The position numbers and the translations under genes are program-made. Below the pieces are notes generated by a model that saw only the letters and a program-made list of their open reading frames with translations, was not told the DNA's origin and searched no databases. This document shows positions 1 through 9,400 of a stretch of 64,000 nucleotides of DNA, piece by piece (position 1 is the stretch's first letter; every line of letters begins with the position of its first letter). Where the stretch lies: assembly GCA_038212445.1 (NCBI GenBank), contig JBBQUM010000017.1, forward strand, positions 1-64,000, in the 5' to 3' direction. The DNA is from TMP-7 sp038212445 (GTDB lineage: Bacteria; Acidobacteriota; Terriglobia; Bryobacterales; Bryobacteraceae).

Positions 1-70
1 ACCGCACCGCAGTCCACACCAGCCGGTAAATCTCCTCCACCGTCTCGAATTGCGCCTCGATAACTGACAT
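1..70 (-). CDS. hypothetical protein, N-terminal fragment cut by window edge
   Basis: An open frame begins with ATG at 70 on the minus strand and runs off the left edge, giving about 23 residues starting MSVIEAQFETVEEIYRLVW. A GAGG element lies only two bases upstream of the ATG, closer than usual. It lies downstream of metH in the same direction, with a 66-bp gap. The visible part is too short to assign a family. Confidence 0.4.
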   Translation of the reverse strand, partial: MSVIEAQFETVEEIYRLVWTAVR

Positions 71-136
71 CACCTCACATATAGCACTACACGCGGTCTA
101 ACCCGTGTGGCCTCAATCGTTTGTGACCCAGTAGTA

Positions 137-3100
137 CTAGACCTGAGCCGTCTCGGGTACTTCCGCCGCGGTGAAGTACACGGCATCAGGATGGTGGAAT
201 ACCAGCGCGCTGACACTGGCCTCGGGTTCCATCATCATCCCTTCAGTAAGAGTGACGCCGATCTCCTCGGGGTGGATCAGCTTCCAGATACCCTGCTGAT
301 CTTCCATGTTGGGACAGGCGCCGTAACCGAAGCTGTAGCGCTTGCCTCGATACCTGCCCGTGAAGCGCTCCTGCATGGTCATACCGGGTGAATCCGGGAA
401 TCCCCAGTCCTCGCGCAGTCGGCGGTGCAGCCATTCGGTGGAGGCTTCGGCGGTCTCGGTGGACAACGCTGACAATGCGATCGACTTGAAGTACTCGCCG
501 GCGATCTTCGCCTCCTCGGCGCGCTCCCGCAAGCCATCGCCCGCCGTCACCACCAACAGCGCGATGTGATCGCGCTGCGATTCAGTGGCGTCCAGGACAA
601 AGTCGCTCAGGCACAGTCCGTCATCTTTGGCCTGCCGTCCGAACTGGAATGTGTGGATGGGCGTGGCGCCGCCCGGCGCAAAGAAATTGATGGCGTTGCC
701 ATCGCGCTCGGTCTCGAAGAATTGCCACACCGCTTTCGGCTTCATGAAGCCGGCCGCCCACTCCTTGATCGATTCCATCTTGTGGAACAGGTCGAGCGCC
801 TTCTCGTCACGGTCGTGCAGCAATTTCTCGAAATTGCCTTTGAAGCCGAGGTTCTTCCCGTACAGCATGTACGGGTTGATGTAGCTCCACAGTTCGGTTA
901 GATGCGGCAATTCCCGGACTCGGCGGTCCAGGTAGGGCGCTGCCGGAATGGGAATGTCGGTGCGTACCTTTGGACTCCGCGCCGTGCTCGATGGCACCAC
1001 GCCCCTGACCGGGCCTTCAAAGCCCGGGCCGCTCTCGGTACGCACGGCAGCCGCCAGCGTGGCCTCGCGCGTAGCCGGATCCATGATCTCGTTCATGATC
1101 CGCAGGCCGGTCATCGCGTCTTTGGCGTAGAAGGTCGGTGATTGATAAGCCGGCGCGATCTTTACCTCGGTGAACTTTGACGACAGCGCCGCGCCGCCCA
1201 CCAAGAGCGGAATGCCTAGGCCGTGCTCGCGGAAATCCTGCGCCGTGGTCACCATCTGGTGAGCGCTCTTCACCAGCAGGCCCGACAAGCCAATGGCGTC
1301 GGGCTTGTGCTCACGCGCCGCTTCAATGATCCGGTCGGGCGCCACCTTGATCCCGAGATTCACCACCGTGTAGCCGTTGTTGCTCAGGATAATCTCGACG
1401 AGGTTCTTGCCAATATCGTGGACGTCGCCTTTCACAGTCGCCAGCACCACCTTGCCGCGCGCCGCTGTGTCCGCCTTCTCCATGTACTGCTGGAGATGGT
1501 TGACCGCTGCCTTCATCGCTTCGGCCGACTGCAGCACCTCGGCAACAATCAGCTCGTTGTTATTGAAAAGACGGCCCACTTCCGACATGCCCGCCATCAG
1601 CGGCCCGTTAATGATGTCCAGGGGGGCAACCTTTTCGGCGCGCTTCAACTCTAGATCCGCTACCAGTCCGTCCTTTGTGCCTTCGATGATGTAATTCGCC
1701 AGCCGCTGGTTAAGCGGGATATCCGAGGCTTTCTTCTTCTCCTTCGCCACGGTGTGACGGAAGTGGGCGGTGATGGCGGCAATGTGGAACTGATTGATCG
1801 CGGCTTTCTGTTCTTTGGATTGTTGCCGCCAGTCCTCGGGCGCCGTCTTCATGAGTTCCGCTTGCGGATGATCGGCCGGAATATCGTTGGGCGGCGTATT
1901 AAAGAGCAGTTGCTCCGCCAGTCGCCGCTCGTGCTCGGGAATTGAGGCAAAACGCTCGAGCTTCTGAGCGTTCACAATCGCCAGGTCGAGTCCGGCTTTG
2001 GTGCAGTAATACAGGAAAACCGAGTTCACCACTTCGCGCGCCGACGCCGGCAGTCCGAACGAAATGTTCGAAATGCCGAGGATCGTCTTCACCAGCGGAA
2101 CCTCAGCCTTGATCAGCCTGAGGGCCTCGATCGTCTCTACCGCGCCGCCGATGTAATTCTCGTCGCCGGTGGCGCACGGAAACACCAGCGGATCAATGAT
2201 GATGTCGGTCGCCGGGATCCCGTACTTACTCGTCAGCAATTCGGTGGACCGCCGGGCCACCGCCAGCTTTCGCTCACGCGTAAAAGCCTGGGCCTGCACC
2301 GGATCTTCGTCGATGGTGCCCACCACCAGCGCGGCGCCGTAGGTCCTGGCGATGGGACACATCTTCTCGAATTTTTCTTCGCCGTCCTCCAGGTTCACCG
2401 AGTTGATGATGCTCTTTCCCTGCGTATAGCTGAGCGCTAGTTCAACGGCGTCGGTATCGGTGGTGTCCACCATCACCGGCACCTTGATCTTCGGCATCAG
2501 CTTGCTGTAAAACGGGTCGACGTCGTTCAATTCCTCGCGATCGCTCGACTGCAGGCAAACGTCGACAATGTGAGCGCCGTTCTTCACCTGCCAGCGCGCG
2601 ATCTCGCTCGCCTCTTCCCACTTTTCCTCGGCGATCATGCTCTTGAACAGTCGCGAGCCAATGACGTTGGTGCGCTCCCCGACAATCAGCGGCCGGCTGG
2701 AGTCGTCGGCCTCCACCAGTTCAACGCCGGTAAACCAAGTCTTGCGATTGGCCTCCGGCTCGGGACGCGGCGCGCGTCCGTCCACCATTTGAGCGATGGC
2801 GCGAATGTGCGCGGGCGTGGTACCGCAGCAGCCGCCAACGACATTCAGCCAGCCGTGGTCCACGAACTTCGCGAGCTGACCGGCGAGCGATTCCGGCGTC
2901 TCGTCGTACTTGTCTTCTTCGTTCGGCAAGCCGGCGTTGGGATAACAGGAAATTCGCGTCGACGACATCTGATTCAGGGTGCGGATGTGATCGGTCATCA
3001 GATCCGGCCCGGTGGCGCAGTTCAGGCCAACAGCGAGAAGGTCGCCATGGATTACCGACGGATAGAATGCGTCCACTGGCTGACCGGCGAGCATCGAGCC

Positions 3101-3712
3101 GAAACGTTCAATGGTGCCGGAGACGATCAGCGGGATGGGGCGGCCGATCTCTTTACGCATGCGGGCAATCGCGTAGATAGCTGCCTTGGCGTTCAACGTG
3201 TCAAAGCACGTCTCCACCATGAGAATATCCGCGCCGCCCTCAATGAGTCCCTTTACCTGCGCGTAGTAACTCGCGGCCATGTCGTCGAAACTGAGTTCGC
3301 GACGGAGTGAGAGCGACTTGGTAGTGGGTCCAATCGATCCACCTACAAACCGCATCCGTCCGTTCTTTGAGAATTCCTCGGCGGCTTGGCGCGCCAGGCC
3401 TGCAGCCTTGACATTGATCTCGTGCACCTTGTCGGCAAGGTCGTATTCCGCGAGCACGATCGTCGACGCCTGAAAACTGTCGGTCTCGACAATGTCGGCA
3501 CCCGCCTCGAAATAGGCGCGATGAATATCAAGAATCACGTCGGGCCGGGTGAGAACCAGGTTCTCGTTGCAGCCTTCTAGCGCTGCTCCGCCGAAGTCCT
3601 CCGCGGTTAAGTGACGCTGTTGCACCATCGTGCCCATCGCGCCATCCAGAACGAGGATGCGGGAGGCTAATGCGTCATAGAGTGCTTGCTGCCGGTTTTG
3701 AAATTGATCCAT
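137..3712 (-). CDS. metH: cobalamin-dependent methionine synthase MetH
   Basis: Transfers the methyl group of 5-methyltetrahydrofolate to homocysteine via cobalamin, the last step of methionine synthesis, in the cytoplasm. From the ATG at 3712 the protein has 1191 residues (E. coli MetH 1227) and all four modules in order: homocysteine domain with zinc cysteines (NCATG near 232, GGCCGTTPAH near 293), pterin domain (about 340-610), cobalamin cap and binding domain with DVHDIGKNLV near 763 whose His is the lower cobalt ligand, and the AdoMet reactivation domain with RYSFGYGACPN near the end. The frame is open 47 codons further upstream, but homology starts at MDQFQNRQ and an AT-rich divergent promoter region lies in that extension, so 3712 is preferred. 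No cobalamin riboswitch could be recognised upstream. Confidence 0.97.
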   Translation of the reverse strand: MDQFQNRQQALYDALASRILVLDGAMGTMVQQRHLTAEDFGGAALEGCNENLVLTRPDVILDIHRAYFEAGADIVETDSFQASTIVLAEYDLADKVHEINVKAAGLARQAAEEFSKNGRMRFVGGSIGPTTKSLSLRRELSFDDMAASYYAQVKGLIEGGADILMVETCFDTLNAKAAIYAIARMRKEIGRPIPLIVSGTIERFGSMLAGQPVDAFYPSVIHGDLLAVGLNCATGPDLMTDHIRTLNQMSSTRISCYPNAGLPNEEDKYDETPESLAGQLAKFVDHGWLNVVGGCCGTTPAHIRAIAQMVDGRAPRPEPEANRKTWFTGVELVEADDSSRPLIVGERTNVIGSRLFKSMIAEEKWEEASEIARWQVKNGAHIVDVCLQSSDREELNDVDPFYSKLMPKIKVPVMVDTTDTDAVELALSYTQGKSIINSVNLEDGEEKFEKMCPIARTYGAALVVGTIDEDPVQAQAFTRERKLAVARRSTELLTSKYGIPATDIIIDPLVFPCATGDENYIGGAVETIEALRLIKAEVPLVKTILGISNISFGLPASAREVVNSVFLYYCTKAGLDLAIVNAQKLERFASIPEHERRLAEQLLFNTPPNDIPADHPQAELMKTAPEDWRQQSKEQKAAINQFHIAAITAHFRHTVAKEKKKASDIPLNQRLANYIIEGTKDGLVADLELKRAEKVAPLDIINGPLMAGMSEVGRLFNNNELIVAEVLQSAEAMKAAVNHLQQYMEKADTAARGKVVLATVKGDVHDIGKNLVEIILSNNGYTVVNLGIKVAPDRIIEAAREHKPDAIGLSGLLVKSAHQMVTTAQDFREHGLGIPLLVGGAALSSKFTEVKIAPAYQSPTFYAKDAMTGLRIMNEIMDPATREATLAAAVRTESGPGFEGPVRGVVPSSTARSPKVRTDIPIPAAPYLDRRVRELPHLTELWSYINPYMLYGKNLGFKGNFEKLLHDRDEKALDLFHKMESIKEWAAGFMKPKAVWQFFETERDGNAINFFAPGGATPIHTFQFGRQAKDDGLCLSDFVLDATESQRDHIALLVVTAGDGLRERAEEAKIAGEYFKSIALSALSTETAEASTEWLHRRLREDWGFPDSPGMTMQERFTGRYRGKRYSFGYGACPNMEDQQGIWKLIHPEEIGVTLTEGMMMEPEASVSALVFHHPDAVYFTAAEVPETAQV

Positions 3713-3764
3713 GCGGAAGGTGTTGGCGGATGGGGAGTCCGCTCTTCTAATATTATCAAGTTCA
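3713..3764. promoter_or_regulatory. divergent promoter region between metH and the pectinesterase gene
   Basis: The 52 bp between the two divergent start codons contain an AT-rich core (TAATATTATC at 3749-3758) that reads as a possible -10 element on either strand. No clear -35 box or operator was identified, so this is positional evidence only. Confidence 0.3.
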
Positions 3765-4748
3765 ATGAGTCCTGCCATTTTTGTTCTAACGCTGGCCTTC
3801 GCCGAACCTTCGTCGGTTACGGTGGCTAAGGACGGCTCGGCCAACTTTGTCACAGTGCAAGCGGCAGTCGACTCGCTCCCGGAAGGCGGCGTGATCCGAA
3901 TCCGGGCGGGCCTTTACGAGGAGAAGGTCACGATTTCCGCGTCCAACATTCAATTGCGCGGACTCGGCTCTTCTCCCAAGGACGTGGTCCTGAGCTGGAA
4001 TCTGAATGCCACTGCCGCCGGAGGCACCTTTAAGTCCGCCAGCACCACCGTTACCGGCGACGATTTCTACGCGGAGAATCTAACGTTCGAAAACACTTAT
4101 AGCCGCACCCATCCGCTACAGGAAGGTTCACAAGCCGTCGCGCTCCGCATCACTGGCGACCGCGCTGTGTTTCGCAAGGTTCGCTTCCTCGGGCACCAGG
4201 ACACGCTCTACGCCACCACCGCCGGCTGCATGTCCGACGAACCCGGGTGCAAGCCGGCCCGCCAATACTTCGCCGACTGCTACGTCGAAGGCAACGTCGA
4301 CTACATCTTTGGCGACGCGGTGGCGCTGTTCGACAACTGCGAAATTCACAGCCTCCCAAACAAGATGATCGCCATCACCGCGCAAAGCCGCCATCGCGCG
4401 GCCCAGGACAGCGGCTACGTTTTCTATAAGTGCCGCCTGACGGCGGAGGACAGCGTGGAGAACGTATATCTCGGGCGTCCGTGGCGTGCTTACGCAAAAG
4501 TCATTTTCATCGACACGTACATGGGTGCGGAGATCGCGCCCGCCGGTTGGCTCGAATGGGAGCACGATGGCAAACCCTCCCTGCCCACCACGTTTCTTTC
4601 CGACTACCGGTCACGCGGCCCCGGCGCTGTGAAGGGAAGAGAGCGGAATTCACGCGCCGTGACGCTGTCGGTGCGCGAAGCGGCAGAGTACCAGCCCAAG
4701 GTCTTCCTGAAGGGCGACGACAATTGGGATCCGACGAAAGTGAAGTAG
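3765..4748 (+). CDS. pectinesterase (carbohydrate esterase family 8)
   Basis: Hydrolyses methyl esters of homogalacturonan, releasing methanol and exposing pectate. The 327-residue product has a short hydrophobic N-terminal segment (MSPAIFVLTLAFA) that could be a signal peptide, so export to the periplasm or outside is likely. Family signatures are visible: HQDTLYATTAG (oxyanion Gln), NVDYIFGDAVALFDNCEI (catalytic Asp) and GRPWRAYAKVIF (substrate Arg/Trp). The ATG at 3765 is preferred over one at 3711 because it begins the hydrophobic segment and avoids overlapping the metH start. The gene stands alone, divergent from metH; no pectate lyase or uptake gene is next to it. Loss of the leader or use of the upstream ATG would change localisation. 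Confidence 0.92.
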   Translation: MSPAIFVLTLAFAEPSSVTVAKDGSANFVTVQAAVDSLPEGGVIRIRAGLYEEKVTISASNIQLRGLGSSPKDVVLSWNLNATAAGGTFKSASTTVTGDDFYAENLTFENTYSRTHPLQEGSQAVALRITGDRAVFRKVRFLGHQDTLYATTAGCMSDEPGCKPARQYFADCYVEGNVDYIFGDAVALFDNCEIHSLPNKMIAITAQSRHRAAQDSGYVFYKCRLTAEDSVENVYLGRPWRAYAKVIFIDTYMGAEIAPAGWLEWEHDGKPSLPTTFLSDYRSRGPGAVKGRERNSRAVTLSVREAAEYQPKVFLKGDDNWDPTKVK

Positions 4749-4758
4749 GCGCGCCCGG

Positions 4759-5061
4759 CTAGTACGCCAGCGTTCCAGTTCTTGGCGTTTCTTCCGGATT
4801 CGGCAAGTACAACGTCTTGCAGTTTTCGCAGCGATAGATCTCGACGTCTTTGCCGAACTGCTCCGCCACCTCTGCGCCAAAGAAAAACCAGCGCTTCAAG
4901 TGTCCCGCGCAAATCTTCCCTTTTTCGTCCTTCTCATTGCAGGCGCGCATCCGCAACATCCGGCGCTTCACCTTCTGCCCGCCGGCAAGGGTGGTCACCA
5001 GCAGCGGGTCCGGCGCAAGTACGGGTGTCGGATCCGGGGCGGGGGACTCGGTGGGGTTCAT
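4759..5061 (-). CDS. small Cys-containing hypothetical protein (zinc-ribbon-like)
   Basis: The 100-residue product has a Pro-rich N-terminus (about residues 1-20) followed by a basic stretch and four cysteines: RMRACNEKDEKGKICAG and YRCENCKTLYLPNP. The second pair is a typical CxxC knuckle and the first a wider Cys pair, so one metal site is plausible. No membrane segment or signal peptide is seen. It ends 10 bp from the convergent pectinesterase gene. No function can be assigned; reading it as metal binding is inference from the cysteine spacing. Confidence 0.65.
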   Translation of the reverse strand: MNPTESPAPDPTPVLAPDPLLVTTLAGGQKVKRRMLRMRACNEKDEKGKICAGHLKRWFFFGAEVAEQFGKDVEIYRCENCKTLYLPNPEETPRTGTLAY

Positions 5062-5114
5062 ATCTTCAGGATAACGGATGTAGAATAAGGACTACAAGGT
5101 CCGGAATACTCAAT

Positions 5115-5555
5115 ATGTCCCAGAATTCCCTCGCTAACATTCAGGACTTCCTGGCTCAGAAGCGGATTGCCATCGTCGGCGTCTCGCGGACTCCCAGCGA
5201 CTATAGCCGCTCCCTCTTTACCGAAATGGCGCGCCGCGGCTACGATGTGCTTCCCGTTAACCCGAATTTGACGGAGCTGGATGGCCGGCGGTGCTACGCC
5301 TTCATCTCGGAAATTCAGCCGCCTCCCGATGCTGCGCTACTCCTTACCACCCCTGCCCTTACCACGGCGCTGGTGGAGGACTGTGCCCGCGCGGGAATCA
5401 CACGCATATGGATGCGCCAAACCCATGAGGTGGCCGTCGAAGTCGCTTTGAAGAATCATCTGACGGTGACCGCCGGGGAGTGCCCGTTCATGTACTTCGA
5501 AAATACCCAGTGGTTCCACCGGCTGCACGGCTTCTTTCACCGCGTTCCAGCGTGA
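5115..5555 (+). CDS. CoA-binding domain protein (CoA_binding_2 type)
   Basis: A 146-residue stand-alone Rossmann-type domain like that of succinyl-CoA synthetase alpha. The N-terminal half has IAIVGVSRTPSDYSR, matching the nucleotide/CoA-binding loop, then MARRGYDVLPVNPN, and the C-terminal half has AGITRIWMRQ and a cysteine in TAGECPFMYF, all typical of the YccU-like family. ATG 5115 is chosen because homology begins there, although the frame is open upstream. Such proteins bind CoA in vitro, but their cellular role is poorly known. It converges with the methyltransferase gene, whose stop lies 2 bp away. Confidence 0.85.
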   Translation: MSQNSLANIQDFLAQKRIAIVGVSRTPSDYSRSLFTEMARRGYDVLPVNPNLTELDGRRCYAFISEIQPPPDAALLLTTPALTTALVEDCARAGITRIWMRQTHEVAVEVALKNHLTVTAGECPFMYFENTQWFHRLHGFFHRVPA

Positions 5556-5556
5556 T

Positions 5557-6378
5557 TTAAGGCCGTCTCCGTGCGGTGATAACTGCCTCTCCGCACCACT
5601 CGCGCAGCCCAGGCACCATTCCGAGCACCGCGCGGTCTATCGTTTCGAGGACTGAAATCGCGCCGCGCGCCACGGGATTTACAAGATGTCCCCTCAATAA
5701 ACGTTTTCCCATTGCGAACAGATTGAGAGGCTCGACGACAAGCGAATCAAACCACGGATCCAGGGCTCGCAGTTCGGTGCGCGAGAGGATGATCTCCTCC
5801 CCCTGCTCCTCGGCCTCGCCGGCGGCGCTGGCCCTAATGCGGCGCGCAGCGTTCAACAGGGGATTTCCACCCCACGTCTCGCAGAGCACTAACCGGGCCG
5901 CCGGCTTCATCACCCGAGCCAGCTCACCAACGGCGTCCCCATATTTAAGCGTGTGATGCAGCGCCGCGCACGCGAAAACAAGGTCGAACTCGCCCTCCTC
6001 GAACATCGGGAGCCGCATGGCATCCGCCGCCACTCCCCGAACTACGACTCCGGACGCCGAAGCTCTTCTGCGCCCTAACTCAACGGCGGCCGGCGACAAG
6101 TCAAGCAGCGTAACGTCCGCGCCCTCGGTCGCCATCCACACGCCGAAGTCTGCAGGACCGCAGCCGTAGTCCAAAACCCGTGAACCTCTTAGCGACGCCC
6201 GATCGAGCGCAGCCATCGAGGCCCGGTATAACCTTTGCCGTTCATAGAACGGGTGTGCCGGATCGCTGAGGCACTTTTCAAGCACCGCACGATCCACCCG
6301 CAGAGCATGATCCGGCAAAGTCAGAAAGCGTGCGTAGTTTGCGTCGTAAAACGCGCGCTCCTGCTCAATCGTCGTCAC
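5557..6378 (-). CDS. class I SAM-dependent methyltransferase
   Basis: The 273-residue product has a canonical class I fold. Motif I is VLDYGCGPADFG near residue 67, with the acidic end of strand 2 in DVTLLDLSPAAVELG, then FDLVFACAALHHTLKY (motif IV region) and VMKPAARLVLCETWGG (post-motif). The N-terminal part (ERAFYDANYARFL) and the closing segment resemble small-molecule or lipid methyltransferases of the UbiE/Methyltransf_11 group. The substrate cannot be told from the sequence. It is 23 bp downstream of the large repeat protein on the same strand, but coupling is unproven. Confidence 0.88.
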   Translation of the reverse strand: MTTIEQERAFYDANYARFLTLPDHALRVDRAVLEKCLSDPAHPFYERQRLYRASMAALDRASLRGSRVLDYGCGPADFGVWMATEGADVTLLDLSPAAVELGRRRASASGVVVRGVAADAMRLPMFEEGEFDLVFACAALHHTLKYGDAVGELARVMKPAARLVLCETWGGNPLLNAARRIRASAAGEAEEQGEEIILSRTELRALDPWFDSLVVEPLNLFAMGKRLLRGHLVNPVARGAISVLETIDRAVLGMVPGLREWCGEAVITARRRP

Positions 6379-6401
6379 GCTCTACAAGTAACACGCCCCG
6401 T

Positions 6402-9400
6402 CTATAAACCACCGGAGCGGCACGAAGCGCAAACTCCGAATCCGCTTCCGTTCGACTGTATGAATCCGCATAGCGAAGTAATTCTCTGAAGTTCGAACGC
6501 ACTCAGAGTCGACTTCGTAAACGCAGTTTCAGTCACCGATGTGTCCGCCGCATACGGCGGTACATGCAGCGTTGAACCCCAAGCCAGCAACCCCGGGGCT
6601 AGCTTGCTGAAGGTAGTGGGTGCGGCCGCGTCGCATTTGCCGGCTTGCGGCAAACTAGCCAGCAGCTTGATGACGATTGACGCTGGGGCGGCCGGAGTGA
6701 GCGTGTTGGAAATGAGATCCTTTTTCGCTGAGAGCGAATTCAGCGCGTTCGGAGTCACCAGGCAGGTGCAGCAGGACACCAGTTGCTCGTCCGGACTGAA
6801 CGTGTAGGTGTTCACGCAGATCTGACCTTGCGGATCGAACCCGCTTAATGCTCCGGAGTTAGAGAGATTGATGACCGCGTCGCCGACGTTCAGATTCCCC
6901 GCATAGCGAATCTGGAATCCGTCGGGAGGCGCGATGGCCGCCGAGCCAACCGTCAGGCAGGCCTCGCCGGGAGCGCCTTTGGGCGTCTGGTCTGAGACTA
7001 CTTCCGAGGTGACGTTGCAGACTCGCACCGTTGGATTAGCCGTGGCGGTCACGCTCACCATGATCGTGCACGAGGCCGATGCCGCCAGCGACGCGCCGCT
7101 GAGCGAGACCGTACTCGACCCCGCTACCGCCGTCGTCGTGCCGTTGCAGGTGGTAGACAACCCGTTATTGGGCGTGGAGACGATCAGGCCGGCGGGCAGG
7201 ATGTCCGTGAACCCGAGGCCGGTGAGTTGGAACGGATTCGGATTGGACAGAACCAGGGTCATGATCACCGAACCACCCGATTGAACAAACTGCGCCGAGA
7301 AGGATTTCAGCAGCGTCGGAGGTAGCGACGTGTTGAATACCGTGATGGTGTCGTTTGCAATGTTGCTGGGTCCGGCATTGTCCGTCGTTGCCTGTACCGT
7401 ATTGGTCTTGGTCCCGACGATCTTTCCAGTCACATTGATCGAGAATGTACAGCTTTGACCCGGTTGTAGCGTTGCCCCGGTGAGCGAGACAGTGGTGCTG
7501 GTAGTGGCAATAACTCCACCACCGCAGCCGCCTACCAGGTTGTTAGGCGTCGAGACAATGATGACGTCCGGCAGAGTGTCGACGAAGGTGATCCCTGTCA
7601 TCGGCGGTGCGGCAGCGAGTGGCGCAGCCGCCGGGTACGAGATCGTGAACGTCAACGGCGTGCTCTGTCCCAGATTGATGGTGTGAGCTGTGAACGTCTT
7701 CGTGATCACCGGATGCGGCACCACAAAGATGTCGGCGGATGCAGCCTGGCCGTCCACCGTTCCAGTGGCGTGAACCGGGCTCGTCGTATTGAGCCAGCCA
7801 CCGGCGCTAACACCCTTCACCGTCACGGTGAAAGTGCAATTGGTGTTGGCCGCGAGGGTCACACCGCTCAAGCTGATAGTGCTCGTACCGGCAGGTGCCG
7901 TCAGGGTACCCGGAGGCACGCAGCCAGTTACCAGGCCGTTCGGCGTCGCAATCACCAATCCGGCCGGTAGACTGTCGGTGAAGTTGATGCCATTCAGAAT
8001 GCCCAAGGCGGGATCCGTATTGGGGTTCGACAATTTAAAGGTCAACGTCGTGGTGCCGTCCAAGGGAATATTTGGCGCACCAAATGACTTTGTTAGGACC
8101 GGGGCTAGTGGGGTAACGGTCAGCGTTGCCTTCGCTGGATCACCATCGCCGCCGTTGGACGAGGTTGCCGTGGCGGTGTTCTGCAGCGTGCCAAGAGCTG
8201 TCCCCTTAACCAGAACCGGAATGCCGCAGGACTGTCCGGCAGGAATACTCCCACCCGTGAAGGTAATGCTCGTCGTCGTAGTGCTGAACGTACCTCCGAA
8301 GCAGGTCCCGGCATTGGGCGTGGGTGTAACCACCTCGATACCGGCGGGCAAGGTGTCGGTCATCGAAACATTGTTCAACGTAACGGCAGCGTTGGGATTG
8401 GTGACGGTGATTGTCAGCGTAGTCTGCCCGCCGATCTGAACCGCCGGCGCTGTGAAGACCTTCGTAATGGTCGGCGGCAGCACCGAAGTCAGTGTGCCTG
8501 TACCAGGAGTTCCGTCGCCGCCCTCGTTTGAATGCGGGGGGCCGGTGGTATTCGAGAGAGTTCCGGCGGATTTCGCGGTTACCGACACCGCGAAGGTACA
8601 GTTGGCGCCTGAAGCGAGCGTTACGCCTGCCAGGCTGAAACTGGCCGCTCCTGCGACGACAGTCGGCGTGCCGCCGCACAGGTTGCCGACGACTACGGGC
8701 GTCGCAACAACCGTGCCTGTCATGTTGTCGGTGAAGCCGATTCCGGTCAGAGGCGGCAAGCCGGCGACATTCGGATTGGTGATCGTGACGGTCAGAGTTG
8801 AGTTGGTGTTGATCGGTACAGAGGAAGGGCTGAACGCCTTGCTGATCGCCGGCGGGGCAAATACGTTAATCGACGCATTGGCCGGCGCGCCATCTCCGCC
8901 GTTAGTCGACTTGGGAGTGACGAGGTTGTCTTTCTTACCCGACGACGTGCCGGTGACGTTGATGATCACCGTGCAGCTAGCGCCCGCGGCAAAGTTCGCA
9001 ATGTTCAACGAAACCGATCCGCCTCCCGCCGCTGCGGTTACTCCCGTACACGTCCCGCCAACACTGAGCGGCGTTGCGACTACCAGTCCGGCCGGCAGCA
9101 CGTCGTTGAACGTGACCCCGGTTAGAGCCACCGTCGCGTTCGGATTCGAGAGAGTCAACGTCAGACTGGTGGTTCCGCCTACCGGTACACTCAGTGCGCC
9201 GAATGACTTGATAAGTGTCGGGGGCGAAGCGACAGTCAGTGTGGAGGTAGCTGTAAGGCCAGTGCCGCCTTCGGTCGACGTGATGGCGCCAGTCACATTA
9301 ATCTTGGCGCCAGCGGTTGGAGCAGTAACCTTCACCTCAAAGGAACATGAGCCTCCACCGGCGAGCGTCAGGCCAGAGAAGTTGATCACGTTCGTACCAG

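Noticed and set aside
2570..3310. Plus-strand 246-codon frame within metH
   Set aside because: Antisense to highly conserved MetH domains, with no family similarity.
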